From an uncultured Senegalimassilia sp. (GTDB lineage Bacteria > Actinomycetota > Coriobacteriia > Coriobacteriales > Eggerthellaceae), in NCBI GenBank assembly GCA_934661765.1, contig CAKUJT010000037.1, positions 1-22,870 of the forward strand: a stretch of 22,870 bases of DNA, given 5' to 3'. Below, in pieces: positions 8,236-14,803 of this stretch; positions within the stretch are counted from its first letter, which is position 1, and every line of letters starts with the position of its first letter. The notes beneath the pieces are model-generated. The model did not search any database, was not told the DNA's origin, and saw nothing but the letters and a program-made list of their open reading frames with translations. Made by a program: the position numbers and the translations under genes.

Positions 8236-8322
8236 TGGGCAGCTTCGGGCGGACTGTTGCGCAGGTTTGAAAAGTCAGAGCGGTGTCATTTCCGAAACCA
8301 GCGTTGCGCCAGGCGTTATCCC

Positions 8323-8375
8323 GTGTCAAAGCAAGTTAGGCCCGGAATCGCTGTTCCGGGCCTAACGTATCGGGT
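8323..8375. repeat. 53-bp hairpin repeat, copy 2
   Basis: Second copy of the element at 4969-5021, same orientation, 79 percent identical. Changes in the stem are paired (C-G to T-A and G-C to A-T), so the fold is kept. Confidence 0.75.
8328..8366 (-). terminator. Terminator of the methionine synthase gene
   Basis: A perfect 13-bp stem (8335-8347 with 8354-8366) and 6-nt loop sit 29 bases after the stop of the - strand methionine synthase gene. On the - strand the tail reads TTGCTTTG, a weak U-tract. Confidence 0.7.
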
Positions 8376-8394
8376 TCGGTTGTGTGTTGGTGGC

Positions 8395-9513
8395 TTACTC
8401 GCCCCAGACGCGCTCGGCGATGCGGCGTACCAGGGCGATCTTGGCCCACTGGTCATCCTCAGTGAGCACGTTGCCCTCCTCGGTAGAGGAGAAGCCGCAC
8501 TGCGTGGACAGGCGCAGCTGATCGAGCGGGACGTACTGTGCCGCCTCGTGGATGCGCGCGATCACGTCGTCTTCGTTCTCCAGCTCGGGGAACTTGGATG
8601 TGACCAGGCCCAACACCACTTTCTGGTCGCGGATGTGCGAAAGCGGGGCGAAATCGCCGGAGCGGTCGGAGTCGTACTCCAGGAAGAAGCCGTCGTAGTT
8701 CGCGCCGCCGAACAGCACCTCGGCCACGGGCTCGTAGCCGCCGGAGGAGAACCACGTGGAGCGGAAGTTGCCGCGGCAGATGTGCGTGGTGATGGTCATG
8801 TCGGCGGGCTTGGCCTCAAGGATGCGGTTGATCGCGTCCACGTAGCTTTTCGCCACCTGGTCCACATCGATGCCCTCGGCGGCGTACGCCTCGCGCTTGG
8901 CCGGGTCGCAGAACTCGCCCCAGCTGGTGTCGTCGAACTGCAGGTAGCGGCAGCCCAGGTCGTAGAAGGCGCGCACGGCGTCGCGGTACACCTCCACGAT
9001 GTCGTCGAAGAGCACCTGCTCATCGGTGTAGCGCTCGATGGGGCGGTACGTGGCCTTGCCGCGTACGCAAGGGATGAGGTGCAGCATGGAGGGCGCGGGG
9101 ATGGTCAGCTTCACCGGATAGTCGCCGGCGATGTCGCGCAGCTTGGCGAAATGGGCCAGGAACGGGTGGTCGCCGAAGGCGATCTTGTCGCGGAACACCA
9201 GCTGGGCGCCCTTGGGCTTGGGACCCTTGAACTCGACCGACCACGTTTCGGCGTCGACGTGCTCGACGTTTTGCAGGCCCTCCAGGAAGTCGAGGTGCCA
9301 CATGGCGCGGCGGAACTCGCCGTCGGTGACGGCCTTCAGGCCCGCCTGCTTCTCCTTTTTCACCAGGTCCGCGATGGCGGCGTCCTCGGCGGCGGTCAGC
9401 TGCTCGCGCGTGATGGTTCAGGCAGCGAAATCGGCGCGCGCCTGCTTGAGGGCCTCGGGGCGCAGGAAGCTGCCGACGATGTCATATGCGTAGGGAGGGT
9501 TGGTGATGGCCAT
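8395..9513 (-). pseudogene. MetE-like cobalamin-independent methionine synthase, interrupted by in-frame TGA
   Basis: The full reading frame (372 codons from ATG 9513) encodes a member of the short, single-domain MetE-like family (YxjG/YxjH type) that transfers a methyl group to homocysteine or a related thiol. AAGGA at 9523-9527 supports that start. The N-terminal VGSFLRP motif is present, but codon 32 is TGA (9418-9420) where relatives have glycine in the phrase FAAGxIT; the frame continues perfectly afterwards. The zinc ligands survive downstream: His and Cys in HICRGN, Glu in FLEYDSDRSG and Cys in STQCGFSS. The longest uninterrupted frame, 8395-9363 from a GTG without a ribosome site, lacks the conserved N-terminus. 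A single GGA-to-TGA change would explain this; a sequencing error, or recoding, are alternatives. No decay is seen elsewhere, so any loss is recent. A LysR gene lies directly upstream. Confidence 0.8.
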
Positions 9514-9568
9514 GGGTGGCGTCCTTTCATCGCTTGTGTTACGAGGGAAAGGATGCCACAGGCCTGCG

Positions 9569-9584
9569 CGATAGAAAACTATCG
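9569..9584. promoter_or_regulatory. Inverted-repeat operator candidate upstream of the methionine synthase
   Basis: CGATAG-AAAA-CTATCG is a perfect 6+6 inverted repeat, 56 bases upstream of the synthase start. The core ATAG-N4-CTAT has the form of LysR-type sites and resembles the methionine-regulator boxes described in streptococci. The LysR gene ends 180 bases away. The rest of 9514-9763 shows no gene. Confidence 0.5.
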
Positions 9585-9763
9585 GTTTGGTAGGGATATG
9601 CATAGCTAAAAGGAATGGAAGCGTGGGTGGGCTGCGCGGGCGACGCGCGGTGCCGGGTGCCGTCGGGCGACCCTCTTCATGCCTTGAGGTGCGCCGCCCG
9701 CGCTGTTCACGTGGGAGCGTGCCCGCGCCGCGCATCGAAGGGCTCGCGCGAGGGCGGGCGTCC

Positions 9764-10687
9764 TTATTCGCCGGCTTCTCGCTGGTATTCGTTCACGTAT
9801 TCCTGCAGCAGCTGCAGGTAGCGCTCGGCCACCGAGGACAGCGGGCGGTCGGCGCGTTTGACGTATCCCAGCTCCATATGCTCGGGGCTTTCGAGCGGGA
9901 TGGACACGATCTGGCTGCCGTTGAGATCCTCGGAGAGGATGCCGCTCGAGATGGTGTAGCCGTCAAGGCCGATGATCAGGTTGAACAGCGTCGCGCGGTC
10001 GGTCACCACGATGCTCTTGTCCACCGCCTCGGCGATGTGCAGCTCCTCGGCGTAGTACAGCGAGTTGCGGATGCCCTGGTCGTAGCTCAGGCGCGGGTAG
10101 GGCGCCAGGTCGGCAAGGGTGGCGCGCTCAAGGCGCGCCAGCGGGCTGCTGCGGCTGACGAACACATGCGGTTTCGCACGGAACAGCGGCACGAAGTGCA
10201 GGTCGGCCGACTTCACCACGTTCGAGATGACGCTTTCGTTGAAGTCGCAGCGGTACAGCACGCCCAGCTCGCTGCGCTGTACCCGCACGTCGTCGATGAT
10301 GCCGGCCGTGGACGTCTCGCGCAGCGAGAACTCGTAGCGGTTGCGGTCGTATTCGCGCACGAGCGAGACGAACGCGTTCACTACGAAGGCGTAATGCTGG
10401 GTGGATATGCCGAACACGCGGCGGATGCGGTCGGTGCCCTTGTATTCGCCTTCCAGAAGGTCGGCCTGCTCGATGACCTGGCGGGCACGCGAAAGGAAGC
10501 GCATGCCCTCCTCGGTGGGCACGACGCCGGTGCGAGAGCGCGTGAAGATGGTGATGTCCATCTCGCGTTCAAGCTCCGAGACCGCTTTGGAAAGGCTGGG
10601 CTGCGCGACGAAGAGCTTCTCCGCCGCCGCGGTGAGCGACCCGGATTCGGCGACCTGGATGACGTATCTGAGTTGTTGAAGTTTCAT
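9764..10687 (-). CDS. LysR-family transcriptional regulator
   Basis: A 307-residue DNA-binding regulator. Residues 1-60 form the LysR winged helix-turn-helix (MKLQQLRYVIQVAESGS, then LTAAAEKLFVAQPSLSKAV), and about 90-295 form the two-lobed effector-binding domain. The start at 10687 gives exactly the conserved LysR N-terminus; a frame open further upstream to 11428 runs antisense into the dehydrogenase gene and is not part of the protein. No ribosome site precedes the ATG, and an extended -10 element lies seven bases before it, which suggests a leaderless mRNA. It lies upstream of, and codirectional with, the methionine synthase gene, and divergent from diaminopimelate dehydrogenase; either may be its target. 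The nearby ATAG-N4-CTAT palindrome favours the methionine synthase. The effector is unknown. Confidence 0.9.
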   Translation of the reverse strand: MKLQQLRYVIQVAESGSLTAAAEKLFVAQPSLSKAVSELEREMDITIFTRSRTGVVPTEEGMRFLSRARQVIEQADLLEGEYKGTDRIRRVFGISTQHYAFVVNAFVSLVREYDRNRYEFSLRETSTAGIIDDVRVQRSELGVLYRCDFNESVISNVVKSADLHFVPLFRAKPHVFVSRSSPLARLERATLADLAPYPRLSYDQGIRNSLYYAEELHIAEAVDKSIVVTDRATLFNLIIGLDGYTISSGILSEDLNGSQIVSIPLESPEHMELGYVKRADRPLSSVAERYLQLLQEYVNEYQREAGE

Positions 10688-10694
10688 GGGCCGT

Positions 10695-10703
10695 ATTCTA
10701 ACA
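10695..10703 (-). promoter_or_regulatory. Extended -10 promoter of the LysR gene (leaderless start)
   Basis: On the - strand this reads TGTTAGAAT. Seven bases separate the -10 hexamer from the ATG at 10687, so transcription should begin at or next to the start codon. No -35 consensus is seen. Confidence 0.5.
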
Positions 10704-10928
10704 GGAAGGGAAGGGGGCCGGTAGGATATCGCCGGATTGATACGCGTGGCGGACGCCGTGCGTGGGATTGCCGCTGCTGCGAGCGGACCGTCGGGCGGTG
10801 TTGCGCGGGGGTCGGCCGCGGCGCTGCGGCGGGGCGTCGCCGGTGCGCTGCGAGCGGGCTTGCCGTCGTGCCGCGAGGGCTTCGCGGCTGTTTCCCTATA
10901 CGGTTGGTATGCGGAAATTGCGCGGCGC

Positions 10929-10959
10929 TTGCGGGTTCGGCGCGCGATACGCGTATCAT
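10929..10959 (+). promoter_or_regulatory. Possible promoter of the diaminopimelate dehydrogenase gene
   Basis: TTGCGG at 10929-10934 and TATCAT at 10954-10959 are 19 bases apart, 60 bases before the start codon. The palindrome at 10946-10957 overlaps the -10 box, a position suited to repression. Confidence 0.35.
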
Positions 10960-11018
10960 GGAAGCGTTTTTCAGGCATTATCGCGGCCCTGTGCCGCCGC
11001 ATCGGGAAAGGAAGCGAA

Positions 11019-11996
11019 ATGACTCGCATCGGCATTTTGGGATACGGAAACCTTGGACGTGGCGTTGAGCTGGCCATTCGCCAGAACGACGACATGGAGC
11101 TCGCGGCGGTGTACACGCGTCGCGACCCCGCAAGCGTGAGCATCGCCACCGAGGGCGTGCCCGTTCGTTCCGTGGCCGACCTTGAGACCGGCAACGAGGA
11201 CATCGACGTGCTCATCCTGTGCGGCGGCAGCGCCACCGACCTGCCCGAGCAGACGCCGAAGTACGCGGCGCTGTACAACGTGGTGGACTCGTTCGACACG
11301 CACGCCAACATTCCCGCGCATTTCGCGAACGTCGACGCGGCCGCCCGCGAGGCCGGCACGTGCGCGCTCATCTCCTGCGGCTGGGACCCGGGCCTGTTCT
11401 CGCTGAACCGCCTGTACGCCAACTGCATCCTGCCGCAGGGCGCGGACTACACGTTCTGGGGCCGCGGCGTGTCCCAGGGGCACTCCGACGCGCTGCGCCG
11501 CATCCCCGGCGTGGCCGATGCGCGCCAGTACACCATCCCCGTGCCCGCCGCGCTCGAGGCGGTGCGCGCCGGCGGCAACCCGCAGCTGACCACGCGCCAG
11601 AAGCACACCCGCGAGTGCTGGGTGGTGCTCGAGGAAGGTGCCGACGCCCAGGCGGTGGAGAAGCAGATCGTCGAGATGCCGAACTACTTCGACGAGTACG
11701 ACGTGACGGTGAACTTCATCAGCCAGGAAGAGCTTGACCGTGACCACGCGGGGCTGCCGCACGGCGGCTTCGTCATCCGCACGGGCACCACGGCCGACGG
11801 CAACGATTGCCGTATCGAGTACTCGCTCGACCTGGGCTCCAATCCCGAGTTCACCGCCTGCGTGCTGGTGTCTTACGCCCGCGCCGTCGCGCGCCTGGCG
11901 TCCGAGGGCGCAACCGGCTGCAAGACCGTGTTCGACATCGCGCCCGCCTATCTCTCGCCCGTAAGCGGCGAAGAGCTGCGCGCCCACATGCTGTAA
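11019..11996 (+). CDS. ddh: meso-Diaminopimelate D-dehydrogenase
   Basis: A 325-residue NADPH-dependent enzyme that interconverts tetrahydrodipicolinate (with ammonia) and meso-2,6-diaminopimelate, a one-step branch to lysine and the peptidoglycan cross-linking residue. The Rossmann fingerprint GYGNLG is at residues 8-13. The family-specific segments CGGSATDLPEQTP, SCGWDPGLFSLNR and WGRGVSQGHSDALRRIPGV are all present, and the length matches Corynebacterium Ddh (320). GGAAAGGA just before ATG 11019 supports the start. It is a single-gene unit with its own promoter and terminators; no other lysine gene lies nearby. A role for the divergent LysR regulator is possible but not shown. Confidence 0.95.
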   Translation: MTRIGILGYGNLGRGVELAIRQNDDMELAAVYTRRDPASVSIATEGVPVRSVADLETGNEDIDVLILCGGSATDLPEQTPKYAALYNVVDSFDTHANIPAHFANVDAAAREAGTCALISCGWDPGLFSLNRLYANCILPQGADYTFWGRGVSQGHSDALRRIPGVADARQYTIPVPAALEAVRAGGNPQLTTRQKHTRECWVVLEEGADAQAVEKQIVEMPNYFDEYDVTVNFISQEELDRDHAGLPHGGFVIRTGTTADGNDCRIEYSLDLGSNPEFTACVLVSYARAVARLASEGATGCKTVFDIAPAYLSPVSGEELRAHML

Positions 11997-12025
11997 GGGC
12001 GGCGCGGCGAAGGGGTCGGGTTTGC

Positions 12026-12054
12026 GCCCGGCTTCCGCGAGCGGGGCTTCTTTT
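12026..12054 (+). terminator. First terminator candidate after ddh
   Basis: An imperfect GC-rich stem (12026-12033 with 12040-12047, bulged) is followed by TTCTTTT. It lies 30 bases after the ddh stop. Confidence 0.4.
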
Positions 12055-12065
12055 CATGATGTTTG

Positions 12066-12099
12066 CGGCCGTCCCGTAATCGAGGCGGCCGTTTTCTTT
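12066..12099 (+). terminator. Second terminator after ddh
   Basis: CGGCCG at 12066-12071 pairs with CGGCCG at 12086-12091, extended by CC/GG across one bulge, and is followed by TTTTCTTT. This is the better of the two terminators. Confidence 0.65.
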
Positions 12100-12283
12100 G
12101 ACTTGAAGCCGCATCTTTTCTGAATGACGGGTTTGCGTTGAAGGCGTCGGCATGCTGCCGCAAGGCGCTCATGGCGCATGTAGGCGGGGGCGTTGCCGAA
12201 CGGGCGGCGCTCCCGCTTTGCGTTTGGGGCTGCCATGGGCGTACCCGAAAATGTCACGTACGTGTAAATTACTCCATGCCTTC

Positions 12284-12312
12284 TTCAAAAAGACGCGCCA
12301 GGGTGCTATTTT
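12284..12312 (+). promoter_or_regulatory. Possible promoter of the nucleobase permease
   Basis: TTCAAA (12284-12289) and an extended -10 TGC-TATTTT (12304-12312) are separated by 17 bases. The predicted start of transcription would leave a leader of about 28 bases. The palindrome CACGTACGTG lies 20 bases upstream of the -35. Confidence 0.45.
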
Positions 12313-12346
12313 TTTGCAGTTTCCGTCCTTTGGAAGGGGGATGTGC

Positions 12347-13834
12347 ATGGTAGATGAGAAGCCGGAGGCGGTAGAGCAGCCTCAGGAGAAGGATTGCTCG
12401 GCCGCTGCTTCGGAGGAAACCTCCGGTAACGCAAAGTCGCTCGGCGTTTTCTCGTTCGAGGGCGACATGTCGATGGCGCAGGCCATTCCGCTGGGCCTGC
12501 AGCACGTGCTGGCGATGTTCGTGGGCAACCTGACGCCGCTTTTGATCGTCACGGGCGCGTGCGGCCTGGCGGGTGCGGAGTTCGCGGACGTGCAGCTGGC
12601 GCTGCTGCAAAACGCCATGTGGATCGCTGGCGTGGTGACTTTGGTCCAGCTGTTCGGCGTCGGCCCCATCGGCGGCAGGGTGCCCATCATCATGGGCACG
12701 TCCTCAGGCTTCATCGGCGTGTTTAACTCCGTGGCGGCATCCATGGGCGGCGGCCTGTTGGCCTACGGTGCCATCATGGGCGCTTCCATCATCGGCGGCC
12801 TGTTCGAGGCCGTGCTTGGCTTTTTCCTCAAGCCCCTGCGCCGGTTCTTCCCGGCCGTGGTCACGGGCACGGTGGTGCTCTCCATCGGCTTGAGCTTGAT
12901 CAGCGTCGGCGTGAACACCTTCGGCGGCGGCGCCAGCGCCAAGGACTTCGGCTCGTTTGAGAACCTGTGCTTGGCGCTTGTCGTGCTGGTGGTCATTTTG
13001 GCGGTCAAGCACGCGACCACCGGGTTTTTGAGCGCATCCTCCATTTTGGTCGGCATCATCGTCGGCTATATCGCGGCGGGCATCATGGGCATGGTCCTGC
13101 CCACCACCGGTGTCGACGCGAACGGCGTTGAATATACGAAGGCATGGGTTTTGAACTGGGATAAGGTTGCCGCAGCGGCATGGTTCGCCGTGCCCAACCC
13201 GTTGCCCGTGGCGCCTGTGTTCGACATGCGCGCCATCGCCCCCGTGCTCGTGATGTTCGTGGTCACCGCCGTCGAGACCGTCGGCGACATCTCCGGCGTC
13301 ACGCAGGGCGGCATGAACCGCGAGGCCACCGACAAGGAGCTTTCCGGCGGCGTGATCTGCGACGGCTTGGGCTCCACCGCGGCGGCCCTGTTCGGCGTGT
13401 TGCCGAACACCTCGTTCAGCCAGAACGTCGGCCTGGTCACCATGACGAAGATGGTCAACCGCAAGGCCCTGGCCTGCGGCGCGGTGTTCCTGATCTTATG
13501 CGGTTTGTGCCCGAAGCTGGGCGCGGTGGTCTCCATCATGCCGCAGTCCGTTCTGGGCGGCGCGGCCGTCATCATGTTCGCCTCCATCGTGGTCAGCGGC
13601 ATCCAGCTCATCACGCGCGAGCCTTTGACCCCGCGCAATCTGAGCATCGTGTCGGTGGCCTTGGGCCTGGGCTACGGCATCGGCGCCAACCCGGCGGTTT
13701 TGGCAGGCGCTCCCCAGATGGTTAGCCTGATCTTCGGCGGCTCCGGCATCGTTGCCGCGGCGGCCATGGCCATCATCTTGAACATCGTGCTTCCCAAGGA
13801 TAAGGAAGTTCCCCAAAGCGGCGCAGACGTATAG
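12347..13834 (+). CDS. NCS2-family nucleobase permease (uracil/xanthine type)
   Basis: A 495-residue membrane transporter, predicted to import a nucleobase by cation symport. Residues 1-45 are a hydrophilic, Glu-rich cytoplasmic tail; about 14 membrane segments follow. The NCS2 family motifs are clear: VETVGDISGVTQ in the TM8 region with its conserved glutamate, and SQNVGLVTMTKMVNR matching the NCS2 signature QNxGxxxxT[RK]. GLQHVLAMFVGNLTPLL near the N-terminus is also typical. ATG 12347 is chosen over ATG 12341 because GGAAGGGGG ends at 12340, which suits the former. The next locus encodes a molybdenum hydroxylase of the xanthine dehydrogenase family, so xanthine, urate or hypoxanthine are more likely substrates than uracil; this is inference from context. 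Confidence 0.9.
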   Translation: MVDEKPEAVEQPQEKDCSAAASEETSGNAKSLGVFSFEGDMSMAQAIPLGLQHVLAMFVGNLTPLLIVTGACGLAGAEFADVQLALLQNAMWIAGVVTLVQLFGVGPIGGRVPIIMGTSSGFIGVFNSVAASMGGGLLAYGAIMGASIIGGLFEAVLGFFLKPLRRFFPAVVTGTVVLSIGLSLISVGVNTFGGGASAKDFGSFENLCLALVVLVVILAVKHATTGFLSASSILVGIIVGYIAAGIMGMVLPTTGVDANGVEYTKAWVLNWDKVAAAAWFAVPNPLPVAPVFDMRAIAPVLVMFVVTAVETVGDISGVTQGGMNREATDKELSGGVICDGLGSTAAALFGVLPNTSFSQNVGLVTMTKMVNRKALACGAVFLILCGLCPKLGAVVSIMPQSVLGGAAVIMFASIVVSGIQLITREPLTPRNLSIVSVALGLGYGIGANPAVLAGAPQMVSLIFGGSGIVAAAAMAIILNIVLPKDKEVPQSGADV

Positions 13835-13860
13835 CCTTTCGCGACGCATATATGATGAGA

Positions 13861-13893
13861 ATGCCCGGTAGGTCTGCGTGACCTGCCGGGCAT
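13861..13893 (+). terminator. Terminator after the permease
   Basis: A 14-bp stem (13861-13874 with 13880-13893, one G-T pair) with a 5-nt loop is followed by TTCGGGCTTTC. The T-run is interrupted. It is the only strong hairpin between the permease and the convergent mocA gene and may serve both. Confidence 0.65.
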
Positions 13894-13940
13894 TTCGGGC
13901 TTTCAGGGGCTTTTGCGGATGGGCGAGCCCTGTCCTGCGG

Positions 13941-14039
13941 TGTCGTGCGGCTTAGCTGGCGGCGTGTTGGCGCGCCTGATGGCTTGCTCCGTCGTGTTGT
14001 GCGGTTTTGCGGCATGTGCGTGGCACGCCTGATGGCTCG
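13941..14039. repeat. Imperfect tandem repeat, two units with 54-bp period
   Basis: 13941-13986 and 13995-14039 are similar, most clearly in the end segment GG-C/A-CGCCTGATGGCT and the start TGT-C/T-GTGCGG. It lies just past the stop of the mocA-like gene, in sequence that codes for nothing. Confidence 0.55.
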
Positions 14040-14044
14040 TTTGG

Positions 14045-14686
14045 CTATCCGATCGGGCTTTGGCCGCTCATGGCGGCATCTCGGCATTCCCTCATGTGCG
14101 CCTGCAGCACCTCCAGGTCCTGCACGGTGTCCACATCGAACAGCTCCCATTCGCTAGCGGCTTCAACGCAACGCACGCGTCGCGCATGCGCTTTGACTAC
14201 GAAGCCGCCGCCCTTGCCGGGCGGGAGCGCGCGCAGCTCGTCGAAGGCCCAGCTGGGGAACAACACGGGTGCGCCCGGTGTGCCCTGGAAGCTGACGCGC
14301 CAAATGAGCTCGGGGTGCGCCTCGGCGCCGCGGAGCAGGGCGGCAAGGGTGTTCGCGCTGATGAGCGGCTGGTCCGCCTGGATGAACGTGACCGTATCGC
14401 ACCCGCCCATGGCCTGCATCCCCAGGCGCACGGTGTCGCTTCTGAGCGGTTCGTCATGCAGGATGGCTTCCACGCCTAAGCTGCGGCACAGCTTCGCCAC
14501 GTCCTTATGGCGCGTGACCGCCACGCGTTTCGCGAACAGCCCGTCGCAGGCCTTGATCGCGTGGGCGATAAGCGGCGCGCCGTCAAGGTTCGCCATGAGC
14601 TTGTTCGATCCGAAGCGCGTGCCCAGGCCCGATGCCATGATGATGCAGCCGTGTACGGCGTTCGGGGTTTCAATGGGGCTGGTCAT
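14045..14686 (-). CDS. mocA: MocA-like molybdenum cofactor nucleotidyltransferase
   Basis: A 213-residue cytoplasmic enzyme of the NTP-transferase family, expected to join CMP (or another nucleotide) to molybdopterin to form the dinucleotide cofactor used by xanthine-dehydrogenase-type enzymes. The nucleotide-binding signature is at residues 18-29 (ASGLGTRFGSNK, compared with AAGxSxRMGxxK) and the metal-binding ADQP is at 104-107. ATG 14686 was chosen because the family motif begins about 13 residues after it and AAAGG lies upstream; a longer frame to 14764 overlaps the promoter. The gene is divergent from the hydroxylase operon and shares its -10 region. In E. coli the equivalent gene in the selenium-type purine hydroxylase cluster is ygfJ. 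Cytidine specificity is inferred, not visible. Confidence 0.85.
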   Translation of the reverse strand: MTSPIETPNAVHGCIIMASGLGTRFGSNKLMANLDGAPLIAHAIKACDGLFAKRVAVTRHKDVAKLCRSLGVEAILHDEPLRSDTVRLGMQAMGGCDTVTFIQADQPLISANTLAALLRGAEAHPELIWRVSFQGTPGAPVLFPSWAFDELRALPPGKGGGFVVKAHARRVRCVEAASEWELFDVDTVQDLEVLQAHMRECRDAAMSGQSPIG

Positions 14687-14743
14687 GGTTGGTTCGCCTT
14701 TGCAGATTCGATGGTCGGTCGGTCGGGTTCGGTGTGCGGGGCT

Positions 14744-14772
14744 TTCGAAGGATTCCCTGGCCACAGTATAAT
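14744..14772 (+). promoter_or_regulatory. Promoter of the molybdenum hydroxylase operon
   Basis: A perfect -10 box TATAAT at 14767-14772 with a weak -35 (TTCGAA at 14744-14749) 17 bases upstream. The leader to GTG 14804 is about 25 bases. Confidence 0.6.
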
Positions 14773-14795
14773 ATGTACGTTTCTATAAACCTCAA
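14768..14795 (-). promoter_or_regulatory. Divergent promoter of the mocA-like gene
   Basis: On the - strand, TTGAGG (14790-14795), a 16-base spacer and TATTAT (14768-14773). The -10 box coincides with that of the opposing operon. Confidence 0.5.
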
Positions 14796-14803
14796 GCAAC
14801 GGG

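Larger units (their letters stand above)
10688..11018. other. Divergent intergenic region, LysR / diaminopimelate dehydrogenase
   Basis: A 331-base stretch without a gene. It contains the LysR promoter at its left end, a 7-bp perfect hairpin (10870-10876 with 10882-10888, followed by TGTTTCCC), a TATACG at 10897-10902, and a 12-bp perfect palindrome GATACGCGTATC at 10946-10957. A partial copy, GATACGCGT, lies near 10739. The open frame running through it is simply the GC-rich extension of the downstream gene. Confidence 0.6.
11997..12346. other. Intergenic region between ddh and the permease
   Basis: A 350-base stretch with no gene. It holds two terminator hairpins in series in its first 100 bases, a 10-bp perfect palindrome CACGTACGTG at 12255-12264, a promoter-like element at 12284-12312 containing a run of eight or so T residues, and the permease ribosome site. 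I see no riboswitch fold. Confidence 0.6.

Noticed and set aside
9373..9420. Selenocysteine insertion at the internal TGA of the methionine synthase
   Set aside because: I saw no stable hairpin with a GU-type loop at the required distance after the TGA, and relatives have glycine, not cysteine, at this site. It stays open only as something to test.
8257..9609. + strand frame of 450 codons over the methionine synthase
   Set aside because: Antisense shadow; it runs through the hairpin repeat and the synthase promoter region. The conserved protein lies on the other strand.
10737..11018. N-terminal extension of diaminopimelate dehydrogenase
   Set aside because: The frame is open upstream, but the family starts exactly at ATG 11019, which has a good ribosome site; the extension is Ala/Arg-rich filler.
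9587..11068. + strand frame of 493 codons over the LysR gene
   Set aside because: Antisense to the LysR coding sequence and continuing through the divergent promoter region.
12001..12346. Purine riboswitch in the permease leader
   Set aside because: Only about 28 bases of leader are expected from the best promoter, and the conserved loops of purine riboswitches are not seen.
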